Of a stretch of DNA of 64,000 bases, positions 52,801-61,680 are shown piece by piece. Under the pieces are notes generated by a model. That model saw nothing but the letters and a program-made list of their open reading frames with translations, was not told the DNA's origin and ran no database searches. Position 1 is the first letter of the stretch, and every line of letters begins with the position of its first letter. This DNA comes from CAZJLP01 sp964546955 (GTDB lineage: Bacteria; Verrucomicrobiota; Verrucomicrobiia; Opitutales; Opitutaceae), in NCBI GenBank assembly GCA_964546955.1, contig CAZJLP010000025.1:4258-68257 (forward strand), in the 5' to 3' direction. Both the position numbers and the translations under genes were made by a program.

Positions 52801-53772
52801 ATGATTCAATCCTTTGTCTTTAGTGAGGGTAAGTTGGTGGGACGCGATCTCGAGATCGAGGCGTTGAGACTCGTTCGCGCCGACAAGGGACTGGTGCTGT
52901 GGGTCGATTTGCAAAGCCCGACGCCGGACGAAATAAAAACGATCCTAGAAGGGGTTTTCCAGTTTCACCCCCTCACGATCGAGGACTGCGTCACACCGAG
53001 CTCCCTCCCCAAGGCGGAAGATTACGAAGATTACCTCTTCATCGTTACACACGCGGTCGACTTTACGCGGACAGACAAATTTCAAACGACCGAACTGGAT
53101 CTTTTCCTCGGGAAAGATTATCTGGTCACGTTTCACCGCACCGCCTTGAAATCCGTGAGCGCCGCCATGGATCGGTGTGTAAAGGCCACGGGAGTGGTGG
53201 CTCGCGGCCCGGACCGTCTCGCCCATCTGGTCCTCGATCTGCTTGTCGATAACTATAAGCCGGTGATGGAAGAACTAAGGGGCGAACTCGAAACCATCGA
53301 GGAAGTGGTCCTGACCAAGGCCAGCGGGGACAGCCTCATCCCGCGGCTGCTGCAGGCTCGAAGCGACATCAACCACCTCCGCCAAATTATCCGCCCTCAG
53401 CGCGATGTGGTCAACCGTCTCGCCCACGGCGACAGCAAGATTATCCGAGCCCTGATGCTTCCGTATTTCCGCGACCTCCGCGACGGTCTTGTCCGCCTCG
53501 ACGAATCGGCCGCCACCTATGCCGATCAGCTGCTGATCTCGTTCGACCTCTACCTCAGCAAGTCGACCTTCCAGGCAAACGAGGGCATTAAAGCGTTGAC
53601 TGCGCTTACGGCGCTGACTTTGCCCGCGATGTTGATCGGAACGTGGTACGGCATGAACTTCGAACACATGCCGGAGCTCTCGTCTCCGATCGGTTATCAA
53701 ATCGCCTTCGGGGCGACAGTCCTGCTCACCGGCGCGATGTGGTGGTGGTGCAAACGAAGGAGATGGATCTGA
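52801..53772 (+). CDS. corA: CorA-family divalent cation channel (first copy)
   Basis: 323 residues from the ATG at 52801; the upstream in-frame codons lack family sequence. The cytoplasmic domain includes LPKAEDYEDYLFIV and a long stalk helix. Two C-terminal membrane helices flank the selectivity motif GMNF (in WYGMNFEHMPEL), and the C-terminus is basic (CKRRRWI). It carries Mg2+, Co2+ or a related ion. A second, distinct corA follows 190 bases later. Confidence 0.94.
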   Translation: MIQSFVFSEGKLVGRDLEIEALRLVRADKGLVLWVDLQSPTPDEIKTILEGVFQFHPLTIEDCVTPSSLPKAEDYEDYLFIVTHAVDFTRTDKFQTTELDLFLGKDYLVTFHRTALKSVSAAMDRCVKATGVVARGPDRLAHLVLDLLVDNYKPVMEELRGELETIEEVVLTKASGDSLIPRLLQARSDINHLRQIIRPQRDVVNRLAHGDSKIIRALMLPYFRDLRDGLVRLDESAATYADQLLISFDLYLSKSTFQANEGIKALTALTALTLPAMLIGTWYGMNFEHMPELSSPIGYQIAFGATVLLTGAMWWWCKRRRWI

Positions 53773-53797
53773 CGCGAAGCGCTCGCGCGCCTTCGCT

Positions 53798-53953
53798 AAT
53801 GGAGAAGGAAGAATGATGAATGGGGAATGCAGAAAGACGCAGCGGCCCAACTTCGGAGCCGCGACTAGCAACCTGAGCTTCGCATTCTTGATTCATCATT
53901 CTCCATTAGGCGGCCATTTCATTCTGCATTCTACATTCATCATCCTTCATTAG
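53798..53953. repeat. Heptamer arrays between the two corA genes
   Basis: The left arm (53798-53840) has six consecutive words of AATG-type (AATGGAG, AATGATG, AATGCAG). Two right arrays (about 53883-53908 and 53915-53953) have inverse words of the same CATT-type as those before gyrA, including CTGCATT, CTCCATT, CATCATT and CTTCATT. The last array ends 10 bases before the second corA ATG. Confidence 0.8.
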
Positions 53954-53962
53954 GCCCCCGCC

Positions 53963-54937
53963 ATGATCACCACGCTCGTCTACCGCGACCACAAGTTTGT
54001 GGGCCTGAATCCGCCTCCGGAATCGCTGGGCATGCTGCGGACGGAGCCGGGGGTGATGCTGTGGGTCGATCTCTCCGCGCCGACCGATGAAGAAGTGAAG
54101 GAAGTCCTGGAACTCGCGTTTGCGTTTCACCCGCTCGCGATCGAAGACTGCGTCAGCGACTCGCCGTTCCCCAAGGTGGAAGCATACGACGAGTACCTGT
54201 ACCTCGTGCTGCACGCGCTCGATGCGGATCAATCGGGCGACATGCTGAAGACGAACGAACTCGATCTCTTCCTGGGTAAAAACTTCCTTGTGACCTTTCA
54301 CCGGCAGCCGCTCCGGGCAACGGAAGCCACGGTAGAGCGGTTTTCCAAACAAGGCGGGCCGCCGGTGCGCGGCCCGGACCGATTCGCACATACGATCCTC
54401 GATGCCTTGGTCGAAGCCTATCAGCCCGTGCTTGACCGTCTTCGGGAGCAAATCGATCAGGTCGAAGACGGGGTTCTAAAACAGATTTCTGCGGACGAAC
54501 TCTTTCCGCGGGTCGTGGCGCTGCGGAAGAAAATTTCACAGCTCCGACAGATCGTCCGGCCCCAGCGAGTCATCGCGTCTGAGCTGGCGAATGGAAACTA
54601 CAAGTTGATTCGCAGTGTGATCCTCCCCTACCTCCGCGATTTATCGGAAGAACTGGGCCGGGTCGAGGCCCAGACCGGCGCATGGTCCGATCAATTGATT
54701 TTGTCGTTTCGCATCTACCTCAACAAATCGAGCCATGAAGCGAATTCCGGCATTCGGGTCCTCACGGGCATCACCGCCTTGACGTTCCCCGCACTTTTGA
54801 TCGGCACGTGGTACGGCATGAATTTCGAATTCATGCACGAGCTAAAGAAGCCTTCCGGTTACGCCGTCGCATTTGCGCTCACCGCATTGGGCACCGTCGC
54901 GGCGTGGGCCTTTATGCGCCGTCGACAGTGGCTTTGA
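53963..54937 (+). CDS. corA: CorA-family divalent cation channel (second copy)
   Basis: 324 residues, clearly paralogous to the upstream protein by length, start (VYRDHKFVGLNPP), FPKVEAYDEYLYLVLHA and the GMNF motif in WYGMNFEFMHEL. The two differ at many positions, so this is an old duplication or two inherited subfamilies rather than a recent copy. Two membrane helices lie at the C-terminus, with FMRRRQWL at the end. The repeat just upstream may include its leader. Confidence 0.94.
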   Translation: MITTLVYRDHKFVGLNPPPESLGMLRTEPGVMLWVDLSAPTDEEVKEVLELAFAFHPLAIEDCVSDSPFPKVEAYDEYLYLVLHALDADQSGDMLKTNELDLFLGKNFLVTFHRQPLRATEATVERFSKQGGPPVRGPDRFAHTILDALVEAYQPVLDRLREQIDQVEDGVLKQISADELFPRVVALRKKISQLRQIVRPQRVIASELANGNYKLIRSVILPYLRDLSEELGRVEAQTGAWSDQLILSFRIYLNKSSHEANSGIRVLTGITALTFPALLIGTWYGMNFEFMHELKKPSGYAVAFALTALGTVAAWAFMRRRQWL

Positions 54938-55040
54938 ACCTAGGCGCGGGCGCAAGCCGTCACCTGCTATGCTGACTTCGTTCCAGACGTCGGAACAACG
55001 CCGTCTTGCCTCCGCGAGAAAGGCCCGGAGAATCCGGGGC

Positions 55041-56435
55041 ATGCGCCCGCCCTTGCTGCCGGTCTTCGTTCTGATCTTCACGCTGGCTCAAGGCATCTGC
55101 GCACGGGCAGCCGCCTCCGAAGCAGAGACCATTCGTCGCATTTACGCCGAAGCACTCACCCGCGGCACCGCCTATGAGAATCTGCGGGAATTGACGACCT
55201 CCCATCCCGGACGCCTGTCGGGCTCGAAGAGTCTCGAGGGGGCGGTCATTTGGGCCAAGGCGAAATTGGAAGCACTACCCTGCGATCGAGTCACGCTCCA
55301 GGCGGTCTCCGTGCCACACTGGGAACGCGGCGCCAAGGAATCCGTCTCCCTTCTTCCGCCTCGCGGAACGAAAGGCGAAGCCGTGTCGCTCGCGGCGCTG
55401 GCCCTCGGTGGATCGGAGGCCACCCCGCCGAACGGACTCACGGCCGGCGTCATCGAAGTTCAATCCCTCGCCGACATGGCGGCCTTGGGACGCGAGAAAA
55501 TCGCCGGCAAGGTCGTTTTCTTCAACCGGCCGATGGACCCGACTCAGATTCAGACCGGCGTCGCCTATCGGGCAGCCGGAGATCAGCGCAATCGCGGGCC
55601 CGCCGAAGCGGCCAAATTGGGCGCAACTGCCGTCCTCGTCCGCTCTCTGACATTGGCGCACAACGACGTGCCGCACACCGGAACCACCGCCTTCGAGCCT
55701 GGCCAAACGAAGCTTCCGTGCGCGGCCTTGAGCACGGTCGCCGCCGAGCGGCTTTCGAACGCACTCAAGGCGGACCCCACGCACCAAGTGCAGATCGCGA
55801 TTCACGCGAAAACTCATCCCGATGCTTTGTCCCACAACGTCGTGGGCGAAATCCGGGGTGGCGAATTCCCCGACGAGATCATTCTCGTCGGCGGGCATCT
55901 CGATTCCTGGGATATCGCCCCGGGAGCGCATGACGACGGGGCGGGCATCGTGCAGTCGATGGAAGTTCTGCGCATTTTCCGGGCCCTAGGCCTCAAGCCG
56001 CGGCGCACGTTGCGCTGCGTGCTGTTCACCGCCGAGGAAAACAGCGCCGCCGGCGCGATCGAATACGCGCGCCTCGTTAAGGAGCGTAAGGAAAAACATC
56101 TTCTCGCAGTGGAAAGCGACAATGGCGGTTTCCAACCCCGCGGCTTCAATTTGGGCCACGTGAGCATGGAAGCCCACGAGCGGGCCTTGCGGTGGCGTCC
56201 CCTTTTCGAGCCGTACGGCATATACTTCTTCCAGAAAGGCACCGGGGGCGTCGATGTGAGCCCGCTCCTGCCACAAGGGGCGACGGTCGCCGGCCTGATG
56301 CCCGACTCCCAGCGGTACTTCGACTATCACCACACCGCGGACGACACGTTGGAAACAGTGAACCCCCGCGAACTCCACTTAGGGTCAGCCGCTCTGGCGG
56401 CCCTCATCTGGCTTGTCGATTCGCAGGGCTTGTAA
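55041..56435 (+). CDS. M28-family zinc aminopeptidase, exported
   Basis: 464 residues from the ATG at 55041, which gives a signal peptide (MRPPLLPVFVLIFTL to about residue 25); an ATG at 54969 adds a charged leader. Zinc ligands and catalytic residues are in GGHLDSWDIAPGAHDDGAG, TAEENSAAG, VESDNGG and YHHTADDT. A PA-like insert (ENIAG region: LGREKIAGKVVFF) lies near residue 155, as in related carboxypeptidase Q-type enzymes. It likely degrades peptides in the periplasm, complementing the S46 peptidase. Confidence 0.93.
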   Translation: MRPPLLPVFVLIFTLAQGICARAAASEAETIRRIYAEALTRGTAYENLRELTTSHPGRLSGSKSLEGAVIWAKAKLEALPCDRVTLQAVSVPHWERGAKESVSLLPPRGTKGEAVSLAALALGGSEATPPNGLTAGVIEVQSLADMAALGREKIAGKVVFFNRPMDPTQIQTGVAYRAAGDQRNRGPAEAAKLGATAVLVRSLTLAHNDVPHTGTTAFEPGQTKLPCAALSTVAAERLSNALKADPTHQVQIAIHAKTHPDALSHNVVGEIRGGEFPDEIILVGGHLDSWDIAPGAHDDGAGIVQSMEVLRIFRALGLKPRRTLRCVLFTAEENSAAGAIEYARLVKERKEKHLLAVESDNGGFQPRGFNLGHVSMEAHERALRWRPLFEPYGIYFFQKGTGGVDVSPLLPQGATVAGLMPDSQRYFDYHHTADDTLETVNPRELHLGSAALAALIWLVDSQGL

Positions 56436-56556
56436 AGAGCCTTCGCGAAGAGTCGTTACAGACGTGTCACCCCAAAGGCGGACACGCTTAGGCTCGTGGG
56501 CGGGTGCTTGGACCTGCGATCTTTGCCATGTACTCTGAGTCACTCTGCCGGCCCCC

Positions 56557-57783
56557 ATGAAGTCTTATTTTTCGCGTGTCCTCCTCGCCGTCGCGTGCAT
56601 TGCCGCGGCCGCCCTCGTCCAAGCCGCCGCCCCGCCCAAAACCTTCTTCCTCTCCGCGCCGACGCTGGAGGAGGCCAAGGAAAGCCTCGGCAAAGGAGAA
56701 CCGGGACTGCAACCGGCCCTCGACCGTTTGCGGCGCGACGCGGACAAAGCGCTCCAGATCAAACCGGCGTCGGTCATGGACAAGTCCCGCACCCCTCCAA
56801 GCGGCGACAAACACGACTATCTCAGCCAGGCGCCGTATTTTTGGGCGGATCCGGCGAAAGCCGATGGTCTCCCCTACATCCGTCGCGACGGCGAAAGGAA
56901 TCCGGAAGCGGAAAAAGGGACGGATCGCGCCGCCTTGCGGGACCTCGTTCTGGGCGTCCGCACGCTCTCTCTGGCTTACTACTTCACCGCCCACGAGCCC
57001 TACGCCGAACACGCGGCCCGCTTGCTCCGGGTCTGGCTCATCGACCCCGAGACGCGGATGAATCCACATCTTGAATACGCACAAGGGATCCCGGGAATCA
57101 ATACGGGCCGCGGCATCGGGATCATCGAGACGGCGGCTTTCGGAGACCTCTGCGACAATGTCGCCCTGTTGGCGGGATCCAAAGCATGGACTCCCGCGCA
57201 TGCCGCGGGGTTTCGCCACTGGATCACGGCCTATGTCACGTGGCTTATCACCAGCAAAAATGGCCTGGAGGAAAGCGGCGAGCGAAACAACCACGGTTCC
57301 TGGTATGACGCGCAGACCGCGCACATGGCTTTGGCCCTGGGTGAGCGCGAACTGGCCAAAAGGATATTGGCGGAGGTTCCGGCGAAACGAATCGACGTCC
57401 AGATCCAACCTGACGGCGCCCAACCGCTGGAAATGGCGCGAACCAAATCGCTGAGCTATTCATTGATGAATCTCGATGCGCTCATGCGCGCCGCCCGCTT
57501 GGGCGAAGCCGTGGGTTTGGACTTATGGAGGCACGAGGGGCCCGAAGGTCAGAGCCTGAAGGTCGCGCTCAAGTACCTCGCTCCCTACGGCGATGCAAAG
57601 AAGCCGTGGCGAAAAAAGGACATTTCCGGCGACGAAAGAGACCGAGTGCCCCTCCTCCTCGCCCGCGCCCTGCCTTATCGCGAGGATCCGGAGCTGCGAA
57701 ACTATTTCGACACCTACAATCGGGCGGCCGAGTGGAAGTCGGAACGCTGGCGGTTGGAATGGAATATTCCGACGCCTGAGTGA
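56557..57783 (+). CDS. Exported alginate-lyase-family protein
   Basis: 408 residues with a signal peptide ending near VQAAAPP. The PL5-like alpha/alpha toroid motifs include DYLSQAPYFWADP near residue 85 and SGERNNHGSWYDAQTAHMALA near 245 (NNH and Y as candidate catalytic residues). Members cleave alginate or related uronates; the true substrate is not clear from sequence. No sugar-uptake genes flank it. Confidence 0.87.
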   Translation: MKSYFSRVLLAVACIAAAALVQAAAPPKTFFLSAPTLEEAKESLGKGEPGLQPALDRLRRDADKALQIKPASVMDKSRTPPSGDKHDYLSQAPYFWADPAKADGLPYIRRDGERNPEAEKGTDRAALRDLVLGVRTLSLAYYFTAHEPYAEHAARLLRVWLIDPETRMNPHLEYAQGIPGINTGRGIGIIETAAFGDLCDNVALLAGSKAWTPAHAAGFRHWITAYVTWLITSKNGLEESGERNNHGSWYDAQTAHMALALGERELAKRILAEVPAKRIDVQIQPDGAQPLEMARTKSLSYSLMNLDALMRAARLGEAVGLDLWRHEGPEGQSLKVALKYLAPYGDAKKPWRKKDISGDERDRVPLLLARALPYREDPELRNYFDTYNRAAEWKSERWRLEWNIPTPE

Positions 57784-57892
57784 GCGAGCCGGAAGCAGGC
57801 GCAAAAAGCGGCACACAGCTCGCCCGTCGGTCAGCCCCTGGCGCGGCCAAGCCCGAGCTTGCCTTGAGGGCGCCTGCGACCAGCGTGGCCAT

Positions 57893-58468
57893 ATGAAGCC
57901 CGGGCGCGTATTGCTGCAGGCGGGAGATGGATTCCTCGATCGCATTTTGTGCGTCGCGGGAGCGTTGGTTTTTTCTCAGGCGCCCGAATTCGCGCAGCAA
58001 TATCTGCAGCGGCTCGGGGGTCACGTCGACGAAGCGAAGCGCATCGTGAAACAGTATCAGGAAACAGCGGCCCAGTCGGGACTCTCGTTGGACACCTTTA
58101 TCGCGCGCACCAACGCGAACGCGGATGCGGCCGTGGCAAAGTTGGGGGGGGTTATGTCGTCCGCAGTCGCACGGGTTCAGGAATTGGAGGCCAGTCAGGG
58201 CGCCATTCAAAACGCGTCGGTTTGGACGCGTCCTTTCATGCTGGTGCGGCACGGCGATCCGGAGATCGCCGAAGCCACTTGGCAAATCTTCAAACCCGCC
58301 CTGCCGATTACGGGTGAAGGCCTCCTGTACGCGATCATTGGAATGCTCCTCCTCCTGATCGTTTACCGCGGCCTAATTTGGTATCCTGTGACGCGCATCG
58401 CTCGTGCCCGGTCGAACCGCAACGGAGCGGAGGGTGCCCGATTGGAAACGTTGGAAAAGAGACGGTAG
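57893..58468 (+). CDS. DUF2937-like membrane protein
   Basis: 191 residues: an N-terminal hydrophobic stretch (ILCVAGALVFSQAPEFAQQYLQRL at about 18-41), a helical middle and a membrane helix near 145-165 (GLLYAIIGMLLLLIVYRGLIW). The sequence GHVDEAKRIVKQYQ resembles DUF2937 proteins, of unknown function. ATG at 57893 chosen because upstream codons overlap no motif. Confidence 0.7.
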   Translation: MKPGRVLLQAGDGFLDRILCVAGALVFSQAPEFAQQYLQRLGGHVDEAKRIVKQYQETAAQSGLSLDTFIARTNANADAAVAKLGGVMSSAVARVQELEASQGAIQNASVWTRPFMLVRHGDPEIAEATWQIFKPALPITGEGLLYAIIGMLLLLIVYRGLIWYPVTRIARARSNRNGAEGARLETLEKRR

Positions 58469-58526
58469 GCAAAGCGCGGCTTTGCGCTTTGCCTTGTGCC
58501 CGGTTTTCTCCTTCGGTTCAGCCACT

Positions 58527-59411
58527 ATGGCAGACATCGCAATCATCGGCCCGGGAGCAATTGGCGCGACCGTTGCAGCGTGGCTGGCACAGGACCCGTC
58601 TCATCGCATCACCGTGTGCGCGCGCACTCCCTTTGACCGGATCGAGATCGAAACACCGGAAGGCACAATCACGGCGAAGCCAAAAGTCGCGACGGAGCCC
58701 GAAGACGTTTCCGCCGTGGATTGGGTCCTGATCGCGACCAAAGCCTACGACGCCGAACCCGCATCGAAGTGGCTGGGCCGTCTTTGCCGCGAAACGACGC
58801 GAGTCGCCGTGCTGCAAAACGGAGTGGAGCACGTCGAACGCTTTGCCGCCTTCCTGCCGCCGTCGCGTATCGTCCCCATCGTGGTCGAATGTCCAGCCGA
58901 GCGCACCGCGCCGGGACGCATCCGTCAGAGAAAACCGGGTTGGATGCTGGCTCCCGAGGGAGATCAAGGAAAGGAGTTCGCCGGGCTCTTCCAAACGACT
59001 CGCCTCGATGTGAGAACGACGCCCGACTTCAAAACGGCGGCGTGGCGAAAACTGTGTTTGAATAGCGCCGGCGCATTGTCCGCGATTCTCCTCAAACCCG
59101 CCGGCATCGTCCAATTCGAGGGGATCGCGAACACCATGCGCGGGATCGTCCGTGAATGTATCGCCGTGGGACGGGCCGAAGGCGCCCAGTTAGGCGACGA
59201 CCTCGTGGAGGACGTCATCACGGGCTACAAAAACGGGCCCCAGGATTCCATCAATTCGATCCAAGCAGATCGAATGGCGGGACGGCCGATGGAAGTGGAC
59301 GCGCGCAATGGCGTGATCGTTCGGCTCGGACGCAAACACGGAATAGCGACCCCGCTTAACGAAATGATCGTCGCCCTGCTCGAAGCCGCCCACGACAAAA
59401 GAAACTTTTGA
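58527..59411 (+). CDS. panE: 2-dehydropantoate 2-reductase family protein
   Basis: 294 residues. The NADP-binding start IAIIGPGAIGATVAAWL and the ketopantoate-reductase C-terminal domain (KLCLNSAGALSAI and the Lys/Asn/Glu residues in SINSIQADRMAGRPMEVDARNG) are typical. PanE makes pantoate for coenzyme A. The family also includes paralogues with other substrates, so the symbol is tentative. ATG at 58527 chosen at the Rossmann start. Confidence 0.85.
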   Translation: MADIAIIGPGAIGATVAAWLAQDPSHRITVCARTPFDRIEIETPEGTITAKPKVATEPEDVSAVDWVLIATKAYDAEPASKWLGRLCRETTRVAVLQNGVEHVERFAAFLPPSRIVPIVVECPAERTAPGRIRQRKPGWMLAPEGDQGKEFAGLFQTTRLDVRTTPDFKTAAWRKLCLNSAGALSAILLKPAGIVQFEGIANTMRGIVRECIAVGRAEGAQLGDDLVEDVITGYKNGPQDSINSIQADRMAGRPMEVDARNGVIVRLGRKHGIATPLNEMIVALLEAAHDKRNF

Positions 59412-59594
59412 AGAAGGGAGGAGCCATATCGCGCGGTTTCAATCAATATTTGTCATCCTCCTGCAGACCCCCGGTTAGTGAGAAGGCGATAAGTCGAAGC
59501 TGCACCCACGAATTTCGTCCATTGACGAAATCGTTAGTGGCCTCCTAACGAGGCCAGCAGCGGGGATGGACGACCTACGCTGCGGCGATCTTGG

Positions 59595-60596
59595 CTAGTT
59601 GGTCGCGAGCTCTTTGGCCTTAGCGCGGAGAAAGGTGATCGCACGGGAAGCGTCGCTGGACCAGGCTTCAGGTGTCGTGCCGCCGTGGACGCTTAAACCG
59701 CCTCGATAGCCAATCTGCTTCAGCACACGGAAAAAACTCGCGTAGTCCGATTCGTCGTCCGCCATGGCGTAGCGACGCTTATTGGCGGGGTTCGCGATAT
59801 GGATGTGACGCAGGTGCTTGGCCGCCTTCATCAAATTCGCCGGATTGTCCTGTTGGATCGTGATGAAAGAATAGTCCACCATCATGGCGAAATGGGGATG
59901 ATCCACCGCCTCGACCAGCTTCACCGCTTCGTCGATGGTCGTGATTTGATTCGAATCGGTTGTACGCAGCGGTTCGACGAGCACCGTGATTCCGTGCGAG
60001 GAAGCGGCTTTCGCGAATTTGCGGCCGAAGGCCGCGAGCTCTGCCAAGCCGTCTTCCGGCTTCATTCCGTCCGGCATCTTCCACGAAGGCCCGCTGTTGA
60101 GGATCAGGAAACGTAGCTTTAACGCGGCGGCACGGGACAAAAGTTTCGCGAGGTGGAGGTCGAGCTTGGCCTGGTCCACCTCGGGCCCCACCAACTTCAA
60201 TTCCTTGGGCACCGAATTGTAGCCGGACCACGCGGACAAGCCGATCTCATCCAGCCGGGCGGCCAGCTTTGTGAAATCCTCGTCCGACAGGCTGAGCACG
60301 TCCTGCAGCGCCAGCTCGACAAACTCGTAGCCCGCCTTTTTGGCGTCGGCGAAGACCTCCGGTTTTGCACGGATACACCAACCGATCGGATAACCTGCCA
60401 CGGGCGGGGGCGGGACAACAGGGGGCGGAACGGTCGCGACGGCGCCTGGCGCAGACGACCCGGGCACAGTTGACGGGGCCGCTGCCGACACCCCGGCGGG
60501 GACGGTCGAGGTCGGCACAGCCGCCCGGGCGGAGAACGGAGAGAAAGCGAGCGCCAAAACAACACCGGCCCGCAGGTGGAAAGAGGGGACGCGCAT
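59595..60596 (-). CDS. Exported sugar phosphate isomerase/epimerase-like TIM-barrel protein
   Basis: About 333 residues from the ATG at 60596, which gives a signal peptide ending near SARAA; a second start at 60656 overlaps the SDR stop (ATGA) and adds 20 basic residues. A low-complexity Pro/Val/Ala/Ser linker (about 25-70) precedes an AP-endonuclease-2-like barrel with GYEFVELALQD, LNSGPSW, VLVEPLRTTDSN and HIHIANPANKR. The metal-binding E/H residues of the xylose-isomerase-like fold are present. Export of such a barrel is common in Verrucomicrobiota and Planctomycetota; substrate unknown. Confidence 0.82.
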   Translation of the reverse strand: MRVPSFHLRAGVVLALAFSPFSARAAVPTSTVPAGVSAAAPSTVPGSSAPGAVATVPPPVVPPPPVAGYPIGWCIRAKPEVFADAKKAGYEFVELALQDVLSLSDEDFTKLAARLDEIGLSAWSGYNSVPKELKLVGPEVDQAKLDLHLAKLLSRAAALKLRFLILNSGPSWKMPDGMKPEDGLAELAAFGRKFAKAASSHGITVLVEPLRTTDSNQITTIDEAVKLVEAVDHPHFAMMVDYSFITIQQDNPANLMKAAKHLRHIHIANPANKRRYAMADDESDYASFFRVLKQIGYRGGLSVHGGTTPEAWSSDASRAITFLRAKAKELATN

Positions 60597-60652
60597 GAGC
60601 ACAAACAATCTGCTTTTGCACCGGAGCACAAGCGCCCTTCCTCTCCGCGGGT

Positions 60653-61429
60653 TCATTCGCCCTTCAGAGGCTCAATCTGGAGGAGGCTGATCGTACAGCG
60701 GCGCGGTTGAGTGACACAGTAATAGGTCGCCACAGCAATATCCTCGGGTTTAAGCATTGCCCCTTCTTCCAGGCTGCCGCGCTGCACCGATGGATCAGCG
60801 AGTTCTCCGACGCGGAAATCCGCGGCGACATAGCCGGGCTCGATCACGGAGACCTTGATATTAAAGGGCGCAACTTCCTTCCGGAGCGTCTGCGAGAAAC
60901 CGTGGATCGCTGACTTAGCCGCCGCGTAAAGCGATTCGCCGCGGGCATGAGGCACAGCAGCGAGCGATCCAATGTTCACGATATGCCCGCCCCCCGAAGC
61001 CTTCATGCGTTGCACGGCGCGGCGGGTGCAATCGATGAAGCCAAACAGGTCCGTATTCAGTCGGTGGCGCCAATCCGCATCGTCCCCCTGCATAAGCTCG
61101 CTCGCGGGAACGGCCGCGTTGTTGATCAAGAAGTCGACCGAACCAAAGCGTCGGTCTGCTTCATCGAAGACCCGGCGAATGTCCTCCGGCCGGGACTGAT
61201 CCGCGATCAAACCATACGCTCGGCCGCGCGCGTGCTCCAATTCGGAGATTGTGTCGTGGAGTTCGTGTTCCCGGCGGCCGAAGATGAGAACATTGGCGCC
61301 GTAGGCGGCAAACAGGGTCGCGATGGCGCGTCCGCTGCCGGAGGTGCCGCCGGATACGATTGCATTTTTGCCCTGCAGGGAGGGAAGTTCGGTCTGAATC
61401 TCAGGCGTATACGCTGTGGAGGAGGGCAT
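60653..61429 (-). CDS. Short-chain dehydrogenase/reductase
   Basis: 258 residues. The Rossmann motif is VSGGTSGSGRAIA, with FGRRE beyond the second strand suggesting NADP preference. The NNAA motif, then catalytic Ser in NIGSLAAV, and Tyr and Lys in LYAAAKSA complete a classical SDR. Substrate unknown. The stop overlaps the possible long start of the TIM-barrel gene, so they are probably one transcript. Confidence 0.92.
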   Translation of the reverse strand: MPSSTAYTPEIQTELPSLQGKNAIVSGGTSGSGRAIATLFAAYGANVLIFGRREHELHDTISELEHARGRAYGLIADQSRPEDIRRVFDEADRRFGSVDFLINNAAVPASELMQGDDADWRHRLNTDLFGFIDCTRRAVQRMKASGGGHIVNIGSLAAVPHARGESLYAAAKSAIHGFSQTLRKEVAPFNIKVSVIEPGYVAADFRVGELADPSVQRGSLEEGAMLKPEDIAVATYYCVTQPRRCTISLLQIEPLKGE

Positions 61430-61626
61430 GGGGCTAAGGGGCTAATCGAGGCGCCGAATCAGGCGAAACTCGGGCTCCCACTCTAACGGCCTGCCCGCGC
61501 GAAATCTCTCGGCGCGAACAAGGAAACCGTTCTAGGGGAAACTCCGGGCAAATAAGCCGATCATTGCCTCCACCCGCTAGAAAAGGCCTTTGCGGGGCCC
61601 ACCCGGTTGGGCGCCGGAGCCGCGCG

Positions 61627-61654
61627 AAAAAAGAGGCGCTCCGAAGAGCGCCTC
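61627..61654 (-). terminator. Terminator of the chitinase gene
   Basis: Stem GAGGCGCT with AGCGCCTC and loop CCGAAG; the minus strand continues with six T. It lies 26 bases after the stop. Confidence 0.94.
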
Positions 61655-61680
61655 AGATTTTGGCCTTTCGCCAGAAAGGT

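Noticed and set aside
53798..53953. CRISPR array
   Set aside because: Units are 7 nt, lack spacers of constant size and face each other; no cas genes are present.
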